Source: Pararhodospirillum oryzae (lineage in GTDB: Bacteria; Pseudomonadota; Alphaproteobacteria; Rhodospirillales; Rhodospirillaceae). Taken from it: DNA of 64,000 bases. Of this stretch, positions 62,076 to 64,000 are shown piece after piece (position 1 is the stretch's first letter; the number at the start of each line of letters is the position of its first letter). The notes beneath the pieces are model-generated. The model did no database searches, was not told where the DNA came from, and worked only from the letters and a program-made list of their open reading frames with translations. Position numbers and translations under genes: made by a program. The DNA lies in the NCBI RefSeq assembly GCF_007992075.1, contig NZ_BJZO01000005.1, forward strand, positions 1 to 64,000, written 5' to 3'.

Positions 62076-63491
62076 TTACGAGCGGCTCCGGGCCATCTGG
62101 GGGCCGGGGCGCGCGGCCCCCGGGCCCGAGCCCCCCGGGCCCGGGGTCGTTCCCGGCAGGGGCTGGGGCGCCAGGGCTTCTTGCAACAGGGCATAGCCGG
62201 CGCCAAAGGTGGTGCCCTCGGCCTTGGCCTGGGTCAGGAACGCTTCCAGGGCCGGATGGTGGGCAATGGCCTGGTCAACCCCGGGATCCGAGCCCAGGCG
62301 GTAGGCCCCCAGCCGGATCAGCTCGGCCATGTCCTCGTAGGTGGACATCAGGCGCCGGGCCTCGGCGATCAGGGCGGTTTCCTCGGGCGAGTTGCACCCG
62401 GGCATGGTCCGCGACACCGAGCGCAGGATGTTGATCGCCGGATAGCGCCCGCGTTCGGCGATCGCGCGATCCAGCACGATGTGGCCGTCCAGGATGCCAC
62501 GCACCGCGTCCGAGATCGGCTCGTTGTGGTCGTCGCCCTCGACCAGCACGGTGAAAAGACCGGTGATGGTGCCACTGCCCTCGCGCCCCGGGCCGGCGCG
62601 CTCCAGCAGGCGGGGCAACTCGGCGAAGACCGAGGGCGTGTAGCCCTTGGACGCGGGCGGCTCGCCCGCCGACAGGCTGATTTCGCGCTGGGCCATGGCA
62701 AAGCGGGTCACGCTGTCCATCAGGCACAAGACATCCAGACCCTGGTCGCGGAAATACTCGGCCACGGCCAGGGTCATGTAGGCCGACTGCCGGCGCATGA
62801 GCGGGCTTTCGTCGCTGGTCGCCACCACGGTGACGCTGCGGGCCAGGCCTTCCTCGCCCAAATCGTCCTCGATGAACTCGCGGGCCTCGCGGCCGCGTTC
62901 GCCCACCAGCCCCATCACGATCACGTCGGCGATGGTGTGGCGGATGAACATCGACATCAACGAACTTTTCCCCACGCCGGAGCCGGCGAAAATGCCCATG
63001 CGCTGGCCCTTGCAGCAGGTGGTGAAGGTGTTGATGGCCCGCACCCCCAGATCCAGCTTGCCGCCCACCCGCTGCCGCGCGTGGGCCGGTGGCGGGGTAT
63101 TGCGAATCGGGATCGCCTGGTCGCCGGCGGGAAGCGGGCCCTTGCCGTCGACGGGATCGCCCATGGCATTGATCACCCGTCCGAGCCAGGCCGGCGTCGG
63201 CGCGATGGTCGGGCGGCTTTCGCCCATTTCCACCCGGCAGCCCAGGCCCACCCCGTCCAGGCTGCTGAAGGGCAGCAGCAGGGCGCGGCCGGTGCGAAAG
63301 CCCACCACCTCGCACGCCACCTGCCTTCCGTCGCGGGTGTGGACCCAGCAGTGATCCCCGACCGAGAGGGTGGTTTGCACGCCCCCGATTTCAATCAAAA
63401 GGCCCTGCACGCCCAGGACGCGCCCATAGACCCGTCGCTCGGGGAGGCGTCCCAGGTCGTTGACGATGTTGTTGAAGAGGGGGCTGCTCAT
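62076..63491 (-). CDS. fliI: Flagellum-specific ATPase FliI
   Basis: This 471-residue export ATPase is related to the F1 beta subunit. Walker A is GSGVGKSS in [18 protein letters not shown], and Walker B lies in [20 protein letters not shown]. The [14 protein letters not shown] and [17 protein letters not shown] segments are typical. An Ala/Pro/Gly-rich C-terminal tail of about 30 residues is extra. fliJ follows. The ctrA gene is divergent with 263 bases between. Confidence 0.95.
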   Translation of the reverse strand: MSSPLFNNIVNDLGRLPERRVYGRVLGVQGLLIEIGGVQTTLSVGDHCWVHTRDGRQVACEVVGFRTGRALLLPFSSLDGVGLGCRVEMGESRPTIAPTPAWLGRVINAMGDPVDGKGPLPAGDQAIPIRNTPPPAHARQRVGGKLDLGVRAINTFTTCCKGQRMGIFAGSGVGKSSLMSMFIRHTIADVIVMGLVGERGREAREFIEDDLGEEGLARSVTVVATSDESPLMRRQSAYMTLAVAEYFRDQGLDVLCLMDSVTRFAMAQREISLSAGEPPASKGYTPSVFAELPRLLERAGPGREGSGTITGLFTVLVEGDDHNEPISDAVRGILDGHIVLDRAIAERGRYPAINILRSVSRTMPGCNSPEETALIAEARRLMSTYEDMAELIRLGAYRLGSDPGVDQAIAHHPALEAFLTQAKAEGTTFGAGYALLQEALAPQPLPGTTPGPGGSGPGAARPGPQMARSRS

Positions 63492-63671
63492 GACCAGGTC
63501 TCCGAAAGGGCGGCCCCAGTCTCGGGGGCGCCGGTTAAGCGGAGGTTTATCCGGGCCTTGGCGGTCGGGCGGGCGGGGAGGCGGTCCGTCTGTTGCGCCG
63601 CCACTGTAAGAACTCCCCTCAATGATCGGATTTTGAACAAGGATTTGGATTTTTGCCTTGCGCGGCCTGAC

Positions 63672-63703
63672 GAATCTCCGTACCGTTCAGGGAAGCAGGA
63701 GTC
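63672..63703. promoter_or_regulatory. Two GANTC sites in the ctrA upstream region
   Basis: GAATC (63672-63676) and GAGTC (63699-63703) match the CcrM methylation target GANTC. They lie within 90 bases of the ctrA start codon. In Caulobacter, methylation of such a site affects ctrA promoter timing. Two chance sites in this length are not improbable, so this is suggestive only. Confidence 0.35.
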
Positions 63704-63754
63704 CAAGGCAGCGGCACCGGCTGGCAAAGGCGAGGACGGCGAGGGGAGGCGGTT

Positions 63755-64000
63755 ATGCGTGTTCTGGTAGTCGAGGACGACGCCGCGACGGCCAAGAGCA
63801 TCGAGCTGGTGCTCAAGCGCGAGGGATGGGTGGTCGATACCACCGACTCGGGCGAGGATGGCCTGGAAATCGGCAAGATCTATGATTACGACATCATGAT
63901 CGTGGATCTCATGCTGCCCGACATGGACGGGCTGGATCTGATCCGCCATCTGAGGGCCTCCCGCGTCAACACGCCCGTCCTCATTTTGTCGGGGCTCACC
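63755..64000 (+). CDS. ctrA: CtrA-family response regulator (partial, 5' end)
   Basis: The first 82 residues of an OmpR-type response regulator continue past the window edge. [80 protein letters not shown] shows the receiver domain with acidic pair in VEDD, phospho-acceptor Asp51 in [10 protein letters not shown], and the PVLILSG strand. The pattern strongly resembles CtrA, the cell-cycle and motility regulator of Alphaproteobacteria, and the location beside fliI/fliJ is typical. A GAGGGGAGG precedes the ATG. The C-terminal DNA-binding domain is not in the window. Confidence 0.88.
   Translation, partial: MRVLVVEDDAATAKSIELVLKREGWVVDTTDSGEDGLEIGKIYDYDIMIVDLMLPDMDGLDLIRHLRASRVNTPVLILSGLT

Noticed and set aside
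1-64000. tRNA and rRNA genes, insertion sequences, prophage genes
   Set aside because: No T-loop consensus in an intergenic cloverleaf, no transposase or integrase, and no rRNA sequence was recognised by reading. A dedicated tRNA scan was not possible.

Overview
The window is a GC-rich (roughly two thirds G+C) chromosomal segment from an alphaproteobacterium, most likely a member of the Rhodospirillales (Rhodospirillum/Pararhodospirillum-like). The evidence is a CtrA-type response regulator next to fliI/fliJ, a COQ9-family protein, a ModE/ModABC locus, and several copies of the degenerate intergenic repeats typical of Alphaproteobacteria. The genus is inferred. I found no rRNA, tRNA, CRISPR array, insertion sequence or prophage.

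Layout. 1-11.7 kb: serS-surE, an AraC regulator divergent from a DHA2 efflux pump, a MetQ/NlpA-type binding protein whose leader encodes a cysteine-rich 35-residue peptide, serA, RidA, an acyltransferase with a DUF924 protein, COQ9 and a peptide deformylase. 12.0-18.6 kb: rpsU (apparently CTG-initiated), then two adjacent oxyanion ABC transporters (a ModA-like system and modABC) below modE, which has a 25-bp dyad upstream resembling a molybdate-regulator site. 19-27.6 kb: a glycosyltransferase-like gene of foreign composition, topA, dprA, a flippase-like membrane protein, pyruvate kinase and a glyoxalase. 27.8-33.2 kb: a chemoreceptor with a C-terminal hemerythrin domain, an N-formylglutamate amidohydrolase and an ABC-F ATPase. 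33.4-35.3 kb: a two-gene RloA/RloB (AbiL-like) anti-phage module. 35.3-37.6 kb: a MarR/EamA divergent pair with a striking double palindrome, and a DUF1640-like protein built of tandem heptads and hendecads. 37.6-41.6 kb: the sulfate operon sbp-cysT-cysW-cysA. 41.9-51.2 kb: a peptide-type binding protein split by a Pro/Ala linker, the stator pair motA/motB, a CHASE2 adenylate cyclase and a PAS-GAF-PAS-GGDEF-EAL protein. 51.2-54.9 kb: a TRAP transporter (dctPQM order). 55.0-57.4 kb: a large orphan protein with a nitrilase-like C-terminal half and AT-richer interior. 57.7-64 kb: a small unknown gene, a DsbA/FrnE-type oxidoreductase, a PNPOx-like protein, a lipid-A-synthase N-terminal-domain protein coupled to a GT39-type glycosyltransferase, fliJ, fliI and the start of ctrA.

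Themes. Sulfur and oxyanion supply recurs: MetQ with a Cys-codon leader, sulfate uptake, and molybdate/tungstate uptake. Motility and second-messenger genes also recur: an oxygen- or redox-sensing chemoreceptor, stators, cAMP and c-di-GMP enzymes, fliIJ and ctrA. The best candidates for something new are the poly-cysteine leader in front of a 64-residue protein and metQ, the orphan nitrilase-like protein, and the intergenic repeats whose ends supply the stop codons of several genes. RloAB is a recognisable, still poorly understood defence module.
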